DNA of 39,806 nucleotides from an uncultured Bacilli bacterium. GTDB lineage: Bacteria; Bacillota_I; Bacilli_A; RF39; UBA660. Positions 7,988-16,107 of this stretch are shown one piece after another. The position numbers and the translations under genes are program-made. The notes beneath the pieces were generated by a model, which worked only from the letters and a program-made list of their open reading frames with translations, did no database searches and was not told the DNA's origin. The stretch is taken from assembly GCA_934183165.1 (NCBI GenBank), contig CAKPRZ010000009.1, positions 1-39,806 on the forward strand, written 5' to 3'. How positions within the stretch are numbered: position 1 is the stretch's first letter; each line of letters starts with the position of its first letter.

Positions 7988-9193
7988 TTACTTTCCTTCC
8001 AACATGCAAACTGTTTCAACGTGATAAGTATTAGGAAACATATCTACTGGTGTTATCTCCTTAATTAAATAATCTTCTTCTAACTCTTTTAAATCTCTTA
8101 CTAGAGTCATTGGATCACATGATACATAGATTATCTCTTTTGGATTTATTCTTTTAATATTGTTGATAGTCTTTTTATCTAAACCACTCCTAGGAGGATC
8201 TACAATTATTAAATCAATATTATTAAATCCATCTATATAATCTTCTACCTTACCACAAATAAATTTAATATTTTCTACATTATTAATATCTGCATTACTA
8301 TTTGCGGCAATAACCGCATCCTCTATTACTTCTATTCCTACAACTGAAGTTGCAATATCAGATAAAAATATACCAATTGTACCTGTTCCACAATATAAAT
8401 CAAGAATGTTATCATATTTTTTACCATATGTCATTCTTTTAACCTCATTATAAAGATTTACTGTATTAAACATGTTAACTTGAAAAAACGAATTTGGATA
8501 TATTAGAAACTCTCTATCACCCAATTTCTCTTTTATAAATTGACCTTTTATTGTTTTGTTGTTTAATACTATAACATCTATCATAGAAAAGTATTCTAAA
8601 ATCTTATCTTCTGATGAATCACCATTAATTATGAGCATTATATCATTATTAGAGTTAGTTCTTATAACAATGTTTTTTATTTTTTGATTATTCTTAATGA
8701 ATTCTTTTATAGATTTAATTAAACTATTTACCTTGTCGTTCACAAGCAGACATTTTTCTATTTCAATTATATTATTACTTTTCTTCCCAAAAAATCCTAA
8801 TTTATCTTTTGAAACATGCAATAAAATTTTATTTCTATATGAAAACTCTTTATCATAAATAATATCATTTATCTTTATGTCATTATTAAAATTTCTATTT
8901 ATAAGTTCTTTAATTTTTGCAGTTTTATATTTTAGCTGCTCATTATATTCTAAATCAACTAAATCACATCCACCACAAAAATCACTATAAGGACAAGCAT
9001 TTCTTCTAAATATAGACTCTTTTAATATATTTATTCTCTTAGCAATTGAATAATTCTTTTTGTCCTTTATTACTTCAATATCAACAATCTCATTAGGCAA
9101 TGCATTTTCTACAAAAACAATTTTATTATTTATTTTGGCTATTCCTCTACCAAGATTATCTAATTTTTCAATTTTTATATTTTCTATTATCAT
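7988..9193 (-). CDS. rlmD: 23S rRNA (uracil-5-)-methyltransferase, RlmD/RlmCD type
   Basis: This enzyme uses S-adenosylmethionine to methylate C5 of uridines in 23S rRNA. It has an N-terminal TRAM RNA-binding domain (about 1-55), four iron-sulfur cysteines (Cys67, Cys73, Cys76 in CGGC, and Cys148), the SAM loop LDLYCGTGTIG (about 264-274), the DPPRSGLDKK motif, and catalytic Cys359 in YVSCDPMTL. The C-terminal 'HVETV' is also conserved. The length of 401 is slightly short compared with about 450 for many homologues. GGGAGAA precedes the ATG. Which uridine(s) it methylates cannot be read from sequence; in Bacilli one enzyme (RlmCD) modifies two sites, and tRNA methyltransferase activity is less likely. 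Confidence 0.92.
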   Translation of the reverse strand: MIIENIKIEKLDNLGRGIAKINNKIVFVENALPNEIVDIEVIKDKKNYSIAKRINILKESIFRRNACPYSDFCGGCDLVDLEYNEQLKYKTAKIKELINRNFNNDIKINDIIYDKEFSYRNKILLHVSKDKLGFFGKKSNNIIEIEKCLLVNDKVNSLIKSIKEFIKNNQKIKNIVIRTNSNNDIMLIINGDSSEDKILEYFSMIDVIVLNNKTIKGQFIKEKLGDREFLIYPNSFFQVNMFNTVNLYNEVKRMTYGKKYDNILDLYCGTGTIGIFLSDIATSVVGIEVIEDAVIAANSNADINNVENIKFICGKVEDYIDGFNNIDLIIVDPPRSGLDKKTINNIKRINPKEIIYVSCDPMTLVRDLKELEEDYLIKEITPVDMFPNTYHVETVCMLEGK

Positions 9194-9234
9194 AAAATTC
9201 TCCCAGATTTATTTTAACATATTTTTACTTATAT

Positions 9235-9264
9235 TACATAATTAACTTCAATCAAACAATACTA
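9235..9264 (+). promoter_or_regulatory. Candidate sigma-G promoter of the ger operon
   Basis: TACATA (9235-9240) and AATACTA (9258-9264), 17 bases apart, resemble the forespore sigma-G elements GHATR and CATWMTA. Germinant-receptor operons are sigma-G driven in known spore formers. The first base of the -10 is off-consensus and AT-rich DNA gives chance hits, so this is a moderate guess. Confidence 0.4.
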
Positions 9265-9281
9265 ATAATAATGGTGATAAT

Positions 9282-10709
9282 ATGAATAAAATAATAGAAA
9301 AAATAAAAAAAGATACTTATAAAAGTCCAGATATTGTATTTAGAAAACTAACTATTGATAAGAAAGAAATATATTTGGTATTCAGTGATGTTTTAACAAG
9401 TGGAAATTATATTAATGAATTTATTTTAAAAAAGATAACACTAATAAACAATTCAGACAATTTATTTTATAAAATTTACAATAATGTACCTGTTAATAAT
9501 ATCAAAGAAGTTAAAACTTATAAAGAAATTATCAATAGTATTTTCCAGGGCTTTTGTTTAATATTAATAGATGATAAATACTTGTTAGTAGAAGCAAAGG
9601 CTAAATTAGATCGTGGCATAAATAGTAGTGAAAACGAATTTTCTATAATAGGTCCCAATGATTCTTTTACTGAAAATTACAATAAAAATTTAGGATTAAT
9701 TAGGAAAAGATTACGTTCTAATAATTTAGTAGTGAAAACTAATAATATAGGTTTAGAAAGCAATACAACAATAGGTATTTGTTATATGAAGTCAATTGCT
9801 GATGAAAGATTAGTTAATAGTATTGATGAGAAGCTCAAAAAAATAAACATAGATGGAATAATAGATACTGGATATATAAGAGAAATTTTATTAGATAAGG
9901 AAAGTATTTTCCCTACCGTTAATATTACTGAAAGACCTGATACAGTATCACAAGCTCTTCTTGAAGGGAAAATTGCTATTGTAGTTGACAACACACCCTA
10001 TGTAATGATCATTCCAACATTTTTTATAGATTTTTTTCATACTCCAGATGATTATTATCAAAAGTCATTTAATATATCTTTTATTAGAATTATCAGATTT
10101 ATTGCTTTTTTAATAGCTATTTTTTTACCAGGATATTATATAAGTGTTACAACCCATAATCCAGAATCTATTCCTATAAATCTACTAACCAACTTTGCAT
10201 CACAAAGACTTGGCGTACCATTTCCTGGTTTTATTGAAGCTTTTATCATGATTATATGTTTCGAAATATTAAGAGAAAGTGATGCTAGAACGCCATCTAA
10301 AGTTGGAACATCAATTTCTATTTTAGGAGGATTAGTATTAGGAGAAGCTGCAGTATCTGCTGGACTTGTATCCCCTATTATGATTATAGTCATTGCAATC
10401 AGCATGATTAGTGGACTTTTGTTTACCTCAAATTCTCTTATTTATTCTATCAGATATTTTAGATTTTTAACTCTCTTGTTATCTGCCTTTTTTGGACTTT
10501 TTGGGATGTTTATTAGTATGATGTTATTAATTTCTAAGTTATGTAGTATTAATGCTTTTGGAATACCTTATACCGCCCCATTCGCACCTTTGATTAAAAG
10601 TGAATTACGCGATTCTATAATAAAATTAAGAAGTAAAAAACTAAGATTAAGGAATCCCCTTCTAGCGCATAAAAACTTAATAAGAGGAGAAAATTATGAA
10701 GAAAATTAA
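9282..10709 (+). CDS. gerA: Spore germination receptor subunit A (GerA/GerKA family)
   Basis: This is the A subunit of a germinant receptor in the inner spore membrane, which senses nutrients and starts germination. The 475 residues fit the family. A soluble N-terminal domain (about 1-260) precedes a multi-helix membrane domain (about 265-430). The signature 'RESDARTPSKVGTSISILGG' followed by 'LVLGEAAVSAGLVSP' is unmistakable. A basic tail ends the protein. GGTGA sits before the ATG. It overlaps gerC by 14 bases, and the order A-C-B differs from the A-B-C order of B. subtilis gerA. The germinant is unknown. Confidence 0.95.
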   Translation: MNKIIEKIKKDTYKSPDIVFRKLTIDKKEIYLVFSDVLTSGNYINEFILKKITLINNSDNLFYKIYNNVPVNNIKEVKTYKEIINSIFQGFCLILIDDKYLLVEAKAKLDRGINSSENEFSIIGPNDSFTENYNKNLGLIRKRLRSNNLVVKTNNIGLESNTTIGICYMKSIADERLVNSIDEKLKKINIDGIIDTGYIREILLDKESIFPTVNITERPDTVSQALLEGKIAIVVDNTPYVMIIPTFFIDFFHTPDDYYQKSFNISFIRIIRFIAFLIAIFLPGYYISVTTHNPESIPINLLTNFASQRLGVPFPGFIEAFIMIICFEILRESDARTPSKVGTSISILGGLVLGEAAVSAGLVSPIMIIVIAISMISGLLFTSNSLIYSIRYFRFLTLLLSAFFGLFGMFISMMLLISKLCSINAFGIPYTAPFAPLIKSELRDSIIKLRSKKLRLRNPLLAHKNLIRGENYEEN

Positions 10710-11670
10710 ACTTTTAATATTACTTTTGATATTACTTTTTACAACTTGTGGGTGTCTTAATTATACAGAATTAAATGATATAGGAATTATTGATGCGATT
10801 GGCATTAATAAAAATGACGAAAACTATACAATAAGTATTAATATGCTTACCCCTACTGTCAAAAACTTAGAAGAAAGTAAAAAATATCAAGTTACTGCTG
10901 AAACACTTGAAGAAGCATTTGATAAGCTTTATTTATTAACATCAAAAGATATGAATTTATCACATTTAGAATTATTACTTTTAAATAAAAATTTAAATAA
11001 AGAAGACTTTGATAATATAACTAAATTCTTTTTAAACAGAGATGATTCTAGAAATACTTTTAAAGTATTGGTAGTAGATAATTATAATGAGGAAAAACTT
11101 TTTAAATTCAAATCCAATGATATAAACTATTTAATAGAAACAAATTCTAAAGAAGATGGCATGGTTATTACTAAAACATTTGATGAAATAGTAGAAGATA
11201 TTTTAGATATACAAATAAGCTATATTCCACTAATTGATATAGATAAAGAAATTAAAATATTGGGTTATCAAAGTATATATAGTGAATCAAAAAAATTAGA
11301 TTATTGGGAAAGTATAAGTTATAACTATTTATATAATAAAATTATTAAATGTAACTTAGTAGATAAAGACTTGAATATTAAAATCGACAAATCGCGTACT
11401 ATTATGGAAATTAATAAAAATAAAATAACAATCAATATAAATAGTACCTTAACTAATTATGGAAAAGATAAAAATATAGAAACTATTTATAATGGTATTT
11501 TAAAAAAGAACTTAATCAATTTTTTAAGTTCTAATAATTTAAATTATTTTAAAAATATGATTAAAAAATATGATTTTAACTATTATAAAAACAACAAAAT
11601 AAATAATATAGATTTCAAGATAAATATCAAAAGTAAATTAAATAAAGGAGCTATAAAGGATGAAAAATGA
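10696..11670 (+). CDS. gerC: Spore germination lipoprotein GerC family
   Basis: This is the lipoprotein C subunit of the germinant receptor. The signal peptide (residues 1-19) ends in a lipobox-like TTCGC, with Cys20 the lipidated residue. The mature start 'LNYTELNDIGIIDAIGI' is the family's conserved beginning. At 324 residues it is somewhat shorter than the usual 370-400. Its ribosome site AGAGGAG lies inside the end of gerA, and it overlaps gerB by 11 bases, which implies tight translational coupling in a three-subunit operon. The lipobox -3 residue is Thr rather than Leu, a mild departure. Confidence 0.92.
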   Translation: MKKIKLLILLLILLFTTCGCLNYTELNDIGIIDAIGINKNDENYTISINMLTPTVKNLEESKKYQVTAETLEEAFDKLYLLTSKDMNLSHLELLLLNKNLNKEDFDNITKFFLNRDDSRNTFKVLVVDNYNEEKLFKFKSNDINYLIETNSKEDGMVITKTFDEIVEDILDIQISYIPLIDIDKEIKILGYQSIYSESKKLDYWESISYNYLYNKIIKCNLVDKDLNIKIDKSRTIMEINKNKITININSTLTNYGKDKNIETIYNGILKKNLINFLSSNNLNYFKNMIKKYDFNYYKNNKINNIDFKINIKSKLNKGAIKDEK

Positions 11671-12715
11671 ACAAGTATCATATTTTGAAATAGGAATTTT
11701 AATGACTTATTTATTAAAATCATTCATCTTAATCAATGGAATAAATGTCTTGATAAAGAATAGTATGAACGATTTAGTAATATGTTCAATTATCGGTATG
11801 ATTGTAGGATATTTATTTATTTTATTATTTGGCATAAAAGGTAAAAATGATATTTTCTCAGTTTTATCTAATTCTTTTGTTAAACCACTAGCAATCATAC
11901 TTAAATTAATACTTATAATAACTGTAACACTATTTTCTAGTTATCTTTTATACACGATTTCAATGTTTGTTAAAGCTTCTCTTTTAAATAATGTTGATGT
12001 CTTGCCTATTAGTATTTTACTCTGTCTAAGTATAGTATATTTAGTCAAGAAAGGCATATCATCAATTTGCAAAACAAGTCTAATATGTATTGGTATTTTT
12101 ATATTATTAGAACTAATAACTATTGTTTTTTTATTACCTAATGTTAATTCCTTAAATTTATTACCTTTATTTTCAAATTCAGGATCAAATATTATTAAAA
12201 ATTCAGCATTATATCTACTATTATCAATAACTCCTGTTTTTTTACTATCATGTATTAGTATTAAAGCTAGTGATAAAAATAAAAAATATATTAAAGTATG
12301 TTATTTTATAGCTAGTATATATAACATATTTAATATAATTTTACTCTTATCTGTAGTTGATGTTAAGCTAGCAAATATTATAGAATATCCAGAATTATTC
12401 ATTTTATCAAAGATATCATTTTTAAAATTTTTTGATAGGATGGAAGGAATTCTATCATTTAAATTAATATTTGATTCGTTTTTCACTCTTGCACTAGCCT
12501 TTTTTTATATAGAAAAAGGACTAAATACAACCATAAAGAAACCCACTTATTCTAAAGTTATGTTTTATATATCAATAATTGTCATTTTGTTTTTGGCTAA
12601 TTATTTAAAATTTAATAATTTATTTATCATCAATTGTCTTTTTATATTTTTACTTCTTAATTTATTTATCAATTTGTTTATTCAAATATTTAAACAAAGA
12701 ACGAAAACCCTTTGA
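11660..12715 (+). CDS. gerB: Spore germination permease-like subunit GerB
   Basis: This is the B subunit of the germinant receptor, an APC-superfamily membrane protein thought to bind the germinant. The 351 residues have about ten hydrophobic segments, and the opening 'ISYFEIGILMTYLLKS'-like helix is typical. AAGGAG precedes the ATG. The gene is third in the A-C-B operon. Its last 54 bases run antisense through the end of the convergent minus-strand gene (12662-12985), with no terminator between them. Reading frames of both genes remain open through the overlap, so neither looks truncated. Confidence 0.92.
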   Translation: MKNEQVSYFEIGILMTYLLKSFILINGINVLIKNSMNDLVICSIIGMIVGYLFILLFGIKGKNDIFSVLSNSFVKPLAIILKLILIITVTLFSSYLLYTISMFVKASLLNNVDVLPISILLCLSIVYLVKKGISSICKTSLICIGIFILLELITIVFLLPNVNSLNLLPLFSNSGSNIIKNSALYLLLSITPVFLLSCISIKASDKNKKYIKVCYFIASIYNIFNIILLLSVVDVKLANIIEYPELFILSKISFLKFFDRMEGILSFKLIFDSFFTLALAFFYIEKGLNTTIKKPTYSKVMFYISIIVILFLANYLKFNNLFIINCLFIFLLLNLFINLFIQIFKQRTKTL

Positions 12716-12985
12716 TATTATTTTTTCTATAGTATTAGAAATATCATTTCCCATGTTAGAAACTTTATTATTATAGTTTTTATTTTTACTATCTAAATAA
12801 TTTTTAATATCTATGTTTTTACCCTCACTAACATCTTTTTCAAATCTTTCAATTGCTTCATCAGTAAGCTTTCTTTTTTCTGACAATTCATATTCATAAT
12901 AACCACTTCGCCCAGCAATTATCATGAAAAAAAATATTAAAACCAATATTATAAAAATAAATTTAAATATATTATTTGCTTTCAT
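12662..12985 (-). CDS. Small membrane protein downstream of spoIIP (YqxA position), unknown function
   Basis: Not recognised by family. The 107-residue protein has one N-terminal transmembrane segment (about 7-24) followed by a charged helical domain starting 'GRSGYYEYELSEKRKLTDE'. It overlaps spoIIP by 14 bases, so it is translated with it. In B. subtilis the gene after spoIIP is yqxA, also a short single-span protein of unknown function. The position matches, but sequence similarity is not evident to me. Expression in the mother cell with spoIIP is inferred. Its 3' end overlaps gerB on the other strand. Confidence 0.8.
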   Translation of the reverse strand: MKANNIFKFIFIILVLIFFFMIIAGRSGYYEYELSEKRKLTDEAIERFEKDVSEGKNIDIKNYLDSKNKNYNNKVSNMGNDISNTIEKIISKGFRSLFKYLNKQIDK

Positions 12986-13883
12986 TATTCTCCTTTACAT
13001 AACTTGCTATCGCATCAGCAACTACTAAAACAGAATTATATACTTCTTCTATTGTATTTTTATTTCCTCCAAATTCTATTAAAATACAATTAGGAGAAAA
13101 ATCTTGATTATAAACTCCATTTACTCCTTTTCCCTTCTTTTTATATATTCCACGAGATAAGCTAGGATATTGTTTCTTTATTTTGTTATCAAGATATTCA
13201 ATCATTTTAGCATTTTTTTCATAATCTTTATTTTCTAAGCCTAATAAAAATAAAATTTTAGCATAATTCTTACCATTGATTGTAGTAGTGGTTACACTTT
13301 TTTTTACAGAATCCCGATGTACATCTATAAAGTAATTCAAACTAGGATGTTCTTTTTTGGCGTTATTGAGGAACATTTTAGTTACCTTATAACTAGCTGC
13401 ATATTTCCATTTATTTTTATTTAATACGTTAGTAACACTTGCTTCCTCCACAATAGAATTTATTTCATATTTTTTTAAAGTTTCACTTAACATATAGCTA
13501 GTTGTAGTAACAGTTGGAACAATATTATATGGCTGATTTTTATTGTAGGCATATTCCTCTTTATGATGGGTATTGTAAATGTAAATAATTGGATCTTTCT
13601 TATCCTCCTTCATTACTTTGGTTGCGTTAGAATTATTATTTTTAATGTTTGGTTTATTACCTTCTATATAAGTAATATTATTATATTGATTATCTAATAT
13701 ATATTTAAGAGAATGTTCAGTTTTATAACTACCAACATTGAAATAATCGATTTGGCTGTTTAAAACTTTTACTATTTTTTTATTAGAAAAAATGCCAGTG
13801 CTTTTTTCTAAATATTGAAACAGTTTAAACATCAATAATATTATAATTAATAAATATAAAGATATTTTTATTATTCTTTTCAT
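12972..13883 (-). CDS. spoIIP: Stage II sporulation protein P (septal peptidoglycan hydrolase)
   Basis: SpoIIP cuts peptidoglycan (amidase and endopeptidase) and works with SpoIID and SpoIIM in septal thinning and engulfment. A single N-terminal membrane anchor (about 5-24) is followed by a linker and the catalytic domain from about residue 98. Candidate zinc and catalytic residues are His106/His107 and Glu109/Glu110 in 'NTHHKEEY', His189 in 'DVHRDS', and Glu270 in 'CILIEFGG'. These match the family pattern. The 303 residues are shorter than the roughly 400 of B. subtilis, mainly in the linker. The gene starts its own unit: a terminator for the preceding gene lies 54 bases upstream. Confidence 0.95.
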   Translation of the reverse strand: MKRIIKISLYLLIIILLMFKLFQYLEKSTGIFSNKKIVKVLNSQIDYFNVGSYKTEHSLKYILDNQYNNITYIEGNKPNIKNNNSNATKVMKEDKKDPIIYIYNTHHKEEYAYNKNQPYNIVPTVTTTSYMLSETLKKYEINSIVEEASVTNVLNKNKWKYAASYKVTKMFLNNAKKEHPSLNYFIDVHRDSVKKSVTTTTINGKNYAKILFLLGLENKDYEKNAKMIEYLDNKIKKQYPSLSRGIYKKKGKGVNGVYNQDFSPNCILIEFGGNKNTIEEVYNSVLVVADAIASYVKENNESK

Positions 13884-13936
13884 ACCATCACTCTATTTAA
13901 TTATAATCATTGAATTTTAATTTTTTTGTCAAAAAA

Positions 13937-13958
13937 AAGAAAGAATCATTTCTTTCTT
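13937..13958 (-). terminator. Terminator of the gpr-208-residue gene unit
   Basis: AAGAAAGAA (13937-13945) pairs with TTCTTTCTT (13950-13958), with loop TCAT. The minus-strand tail is a run of T (13936-13931). The stop codon of the upstream gene (13948-13946) lies in the loop. It separates the gpr unit from spoIIP. Confidence 0.85.
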
Positions 13959-14572
13959 CTAGAACATACTAAGACTAAAACACCAAGTGATACAATAATT
14001 GCGAGTGTTAAATAATATTTAGTTAGAGAATCATCTTTTTTTGGTAATTCATCCTTGATTTGTAAGCTTTTTACCATACTATCTATTTCAGTACTATTTA
14101 AATTATCAGCATCTGATGATGATATTATAATATAGTAAATATAGTTTTGTGAAGCTAAGATATATTGAGTTTGGTAGATACTACTATCATACTTATCTTC
14201 AACTTTAAATGATGAGTTAACATTTACTTTAATAGCGTTGAATCCATTAATATCTACCACTTCAATATTAGATGCACTAATATTTACATTATCTTTAAGT
14301 TTAACAAAACTTGATTTTAGTTGATCAAGATATTTATTTTTAGTTATTTTATCATTTGTATATTCACTAAAGTCTATATTAGAAGAATTGTTTTCAACTT
14401 CAATTATAATTGTTGTTGATTTCTTATCATCTTTCTTAGTCCATGTATTTGATTTTTCATCTTTTTGATAAGTATCTGGAATACTTATTTTATACGCTTT
14501 ATCCTCATAACCAAAAACTGTAATTGGATTAATCAAAATTAATGTGATAATTAACATAACTACTTTTTTCAT
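13946..14572 (-). CDS. Secreted, C-terminally anchored protein between gpr and spoIIP, unknown function
   Basis: Not recognised. The 208-residue protein has a signal peptide (residues 1-21, likely cut near VFG-YED), an extracytoplasmic beta-rich domain of about 150 residues, and a C-terminal transmembrane helix (about 185-203) ending in 'CSRRKK'. The body, with 'YKISIPDTY', 'INGFNAIKVNVNS' and a late 'YYIIISSS', recalls PsbP/LpqN-like domains; this is a fold guess only. It follows gpr by 36 bases with no terminator between and ends in a strong terminator, so it is probably co-expressed with gpr in the forespore. In B. subtilis gpr and spoIIP are direct neighbours, so this gene is an addition to a conserved pair. 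Confidence 0.82.
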   Translation of the reverse strand: MKKVVMLIITLILINPITVFGYEDKAYKISIPDTYQKDEKSNTWTKKDDKKSTTIIIEVENNSSNIDFSEYTNDKITKNKYLDQLKSSFVKLKDNVNISASNIEVVDINGFNAIKVNVNSSFKVEDKYDSSIYQTQYILASQNYIYYIIISSSDADNLNSTEIDSMVKSLQIKDELPKKDDSLTKYYLTLAIIVSLGVLVLVCSRRKK

Positions 14573-14608
14573 ACAATCACCATAATTATCCTAACACAAT
14601 AGTAATAT

Positions 14609-15655
14609 TTAATCAATTACTTTTACTTTATCATGTAAAACCCTGTTAATACCATTTGCGATTGTTAAACTAAGTTTTTCCATGACAAAATCAACTTCTT
14701 TTGGTGTTACCATCATATTATATCCAATTGGTGTTAATACTTCAAAAATTAATTGTTTAAATTCATTATCAGTTAAATTTCCTATTTCACCAAGTAATTT
14801 TTTTCGATCCGTTTTAGTTAAAAAATCTGTTTCTTCTTCTAAATAATTAATTGATGTTACTGGCTTTAATTTATTTTTAACGTTATTAATATTTTTTTTG
14901 CTGTAACTAAATTTTTTCATCATATAATTTATAGTGTCACTAACAATTGTTACAGCATCAACTACTGTTGGAACACCAATTGCTAACACGGGTACTCCTA
15001 AAGTAGAATAAGATAACTCTCCCCTATTATTTCCTATTCCACTTCCTGGAAAAATACCTGCATCAGTTAGCTGAATAGTTTTATTAACCCTTGATATAGA
15101 AGAAGAAGCAAGGGCATCAACTACTATGATAAAATCAGGATTTGTTTTTTCTATAACACCACTAATTATATCTTTAGTTTCTATTCCTGTTAATGCCAAA
15201 ACATTAGGTTTAATAGCCGATACATTTCGATATCCATCAAGGACATCAACCCCATCTAAATCAAATAGATGTTTAGTAATTATAATCGAATCAATAACTT
15301 TAGGTCCCAATGCATCTGGTGTTGAATTAGCATTACCAAGACCAACTACCAAGCATTTATCACTATCCAAAATATTCATATATTTTAAAAAAGTCTTTAA
15401 TTCATTAATCAATACTTTTTCAACTTTTTTTCTATTACTTATATCTGTCACATCATTAAAATTAATGGTTATATATTTACCTTTTCTTTTATTAAATAAC
15501 TTTTCATTATCTTTATCTAAGTTTACTTCTTCTATAGTCAAATCATCAATTTTTCTTACCTTACTATCAATGCTTTTAATACTATTTTGACTAATATTTT
15601 CGATCAATAAATCTGTTCTAATTTGATATTTACTTAAATCAATTTCATGAGACAT
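14609..15655 (-). CDS. gpr: Germination protease GPR
   Basis: GPR is the forespore-made zymogen that degrades small acid-soluble spore proteins when germination begins. It is an A25 aspartic-type protease. The two key aspartates are visible as Asp114 (in NSTPDALGP) and Asp180 (in VVDALASSS), numbered from the chosen start. The opening 'IRTDLLIE' marks the propeptide boundary of the family, and 'TDAGIFPGSGIGNNRGELS' is characteristic. GGTGA lies five bases before the ATG at 15655; the in-frame ATG at 15664 is too close to that site. The length of 348 residues is near the usual 370. Divergent to rpsT, as in B. subtilis. Confidence 0.96.
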   Translation of the reverse strand: MSHEIDLSKYQIRTDLLIENISQNSIKSIDSKVRKIDDLTIEEVNLDKDNEKLFNKRKGKYITINFNDVTDISNRKKVEKVLINELKTFLKYMNILDSDKCLVVGLGNANSTPDALGPKVIDSIIITKHLFDLDGVDVLDGYRNVSAIKPNVLALTGIETKDIISGVIEKTNPDFIIVVDALASSSISRVNKTIQLTDAGIFPGSGIGNNRGELSYSTLGVPVLAIGVPTVVDAVTIVSDTINYMMKKFSYSKKNINNVKNKLKPVTSINYLEEETDFLTKTDRKKLLGEIGNLTDNEFKQLIFEVLTPIGYNMMVTPKEVDFVMEKLSLTIANGINRVLHDKVKVID

Positions 15656-15708
15656 GTCATTCACCAGTATTATTATTTGCTATATTAATAGAAAATAAAC
15701 AAATTTAT

Positions 15709-15737
15709 TTGCTTTTTTTATTTTTTTTTGCTAGAAT
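15709..15737 (+). promoter_or_regulatory. Sigma-A promoter of rpsT
   Basis: TTGCTT (15709-15714), a 17-bp spacer made mostly of T, and TAGAAT (15732-15737) with extended -10 TGC (15729-15731) are seen. The long T tract in the spacer may bend the DNA. Confidence 0.75.
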
Positions 15738-15768
15738 ATATATAGTTTGAAAAAAGAGAGGTGAAAGT

Positions 15769-16032
15769 ATGCCAAATATTAAAAGCGCTAAGAAACGTGT
15801 TTTAACAAATGAAAAAAAAGGAAAATTGAATAAAGCTCAAATTTCAGGTATGAAAACTGCAATTAAAAACGTAGAAAAAGAAGTTAAACATGGTAACAAA
15901 GAAACTATGACTGAAAAATTAAATGTTGCTATTAAAAATATAGATAAAGCTTGTTCAACTGGTTTAATTCACAAAAATAAAGCAGCTAGAGAAAAATCAA
16001 GATTAACAAAATTAAAAAACAATATGGAGTAA
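15769..16032 (+). CDS. rpsT: 30S ribosomal protein S20
   Basis: S20 binds 16S rRNA early in 30S assembly. The 87 residues, the opening 'PNIKSAKKRVLTNEKK' and the closing 'GLIHKNKAAREKSRLTKL' are the standard S20 sequence. AGAGGTG precedes the ATG, a consensus promoter lies upstream, and a strong terminator with the stop codon in its stem ends the gene. It is a monocistronic unit divergent from gpr. Confidence 0.99.
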   Translation: MPNIKSAKKRVLTNEKKGKLNKAQISGMKTAIKNVEKEVKHGNKETMTEKLNVAIKNIDKACSTGLIHKNKAAREKSRLTKLKNNME

Positions 16033-16053
16033 TTTTATAATTACTTTTTTTTT
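16029..16053 (+). terminator. rpsT terminator
   Basis: GTAATT (16029-16034) and AATTAC (16039-16044) form a stem with loop TTAT, followed by nine T. The rpsT stop codon (16030-16032) is inside the stem. Confidence 0.85.
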
Positions 16054-16062
16054 GCCTTTTTC

Positions 16063-16091
16063 TTTACTTATAATTTTTCATTTGTTAAAAT
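16063..16091 (+). promoter_or_regulatory. Promoter of the transglutaminase-like gene
   Basis: TTTACT (16063-16068), a 17-bp spacer and TAAAAT (16086-16091) with extended TGT (16083-16085) are seen. The ribosome site AAGGTGA and the ATG at 16108 follow. Confidence 0.5.
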
Positions 16092-16107
16092 TAATTAAGG
16101 TGAACAT

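Noticed and set aside
15721..15730. Long T tract before rpsT as a phase-variable element
   Set aside because: A/T runs of this size are common in this genome and S20 is essential; nothing suggests switching.
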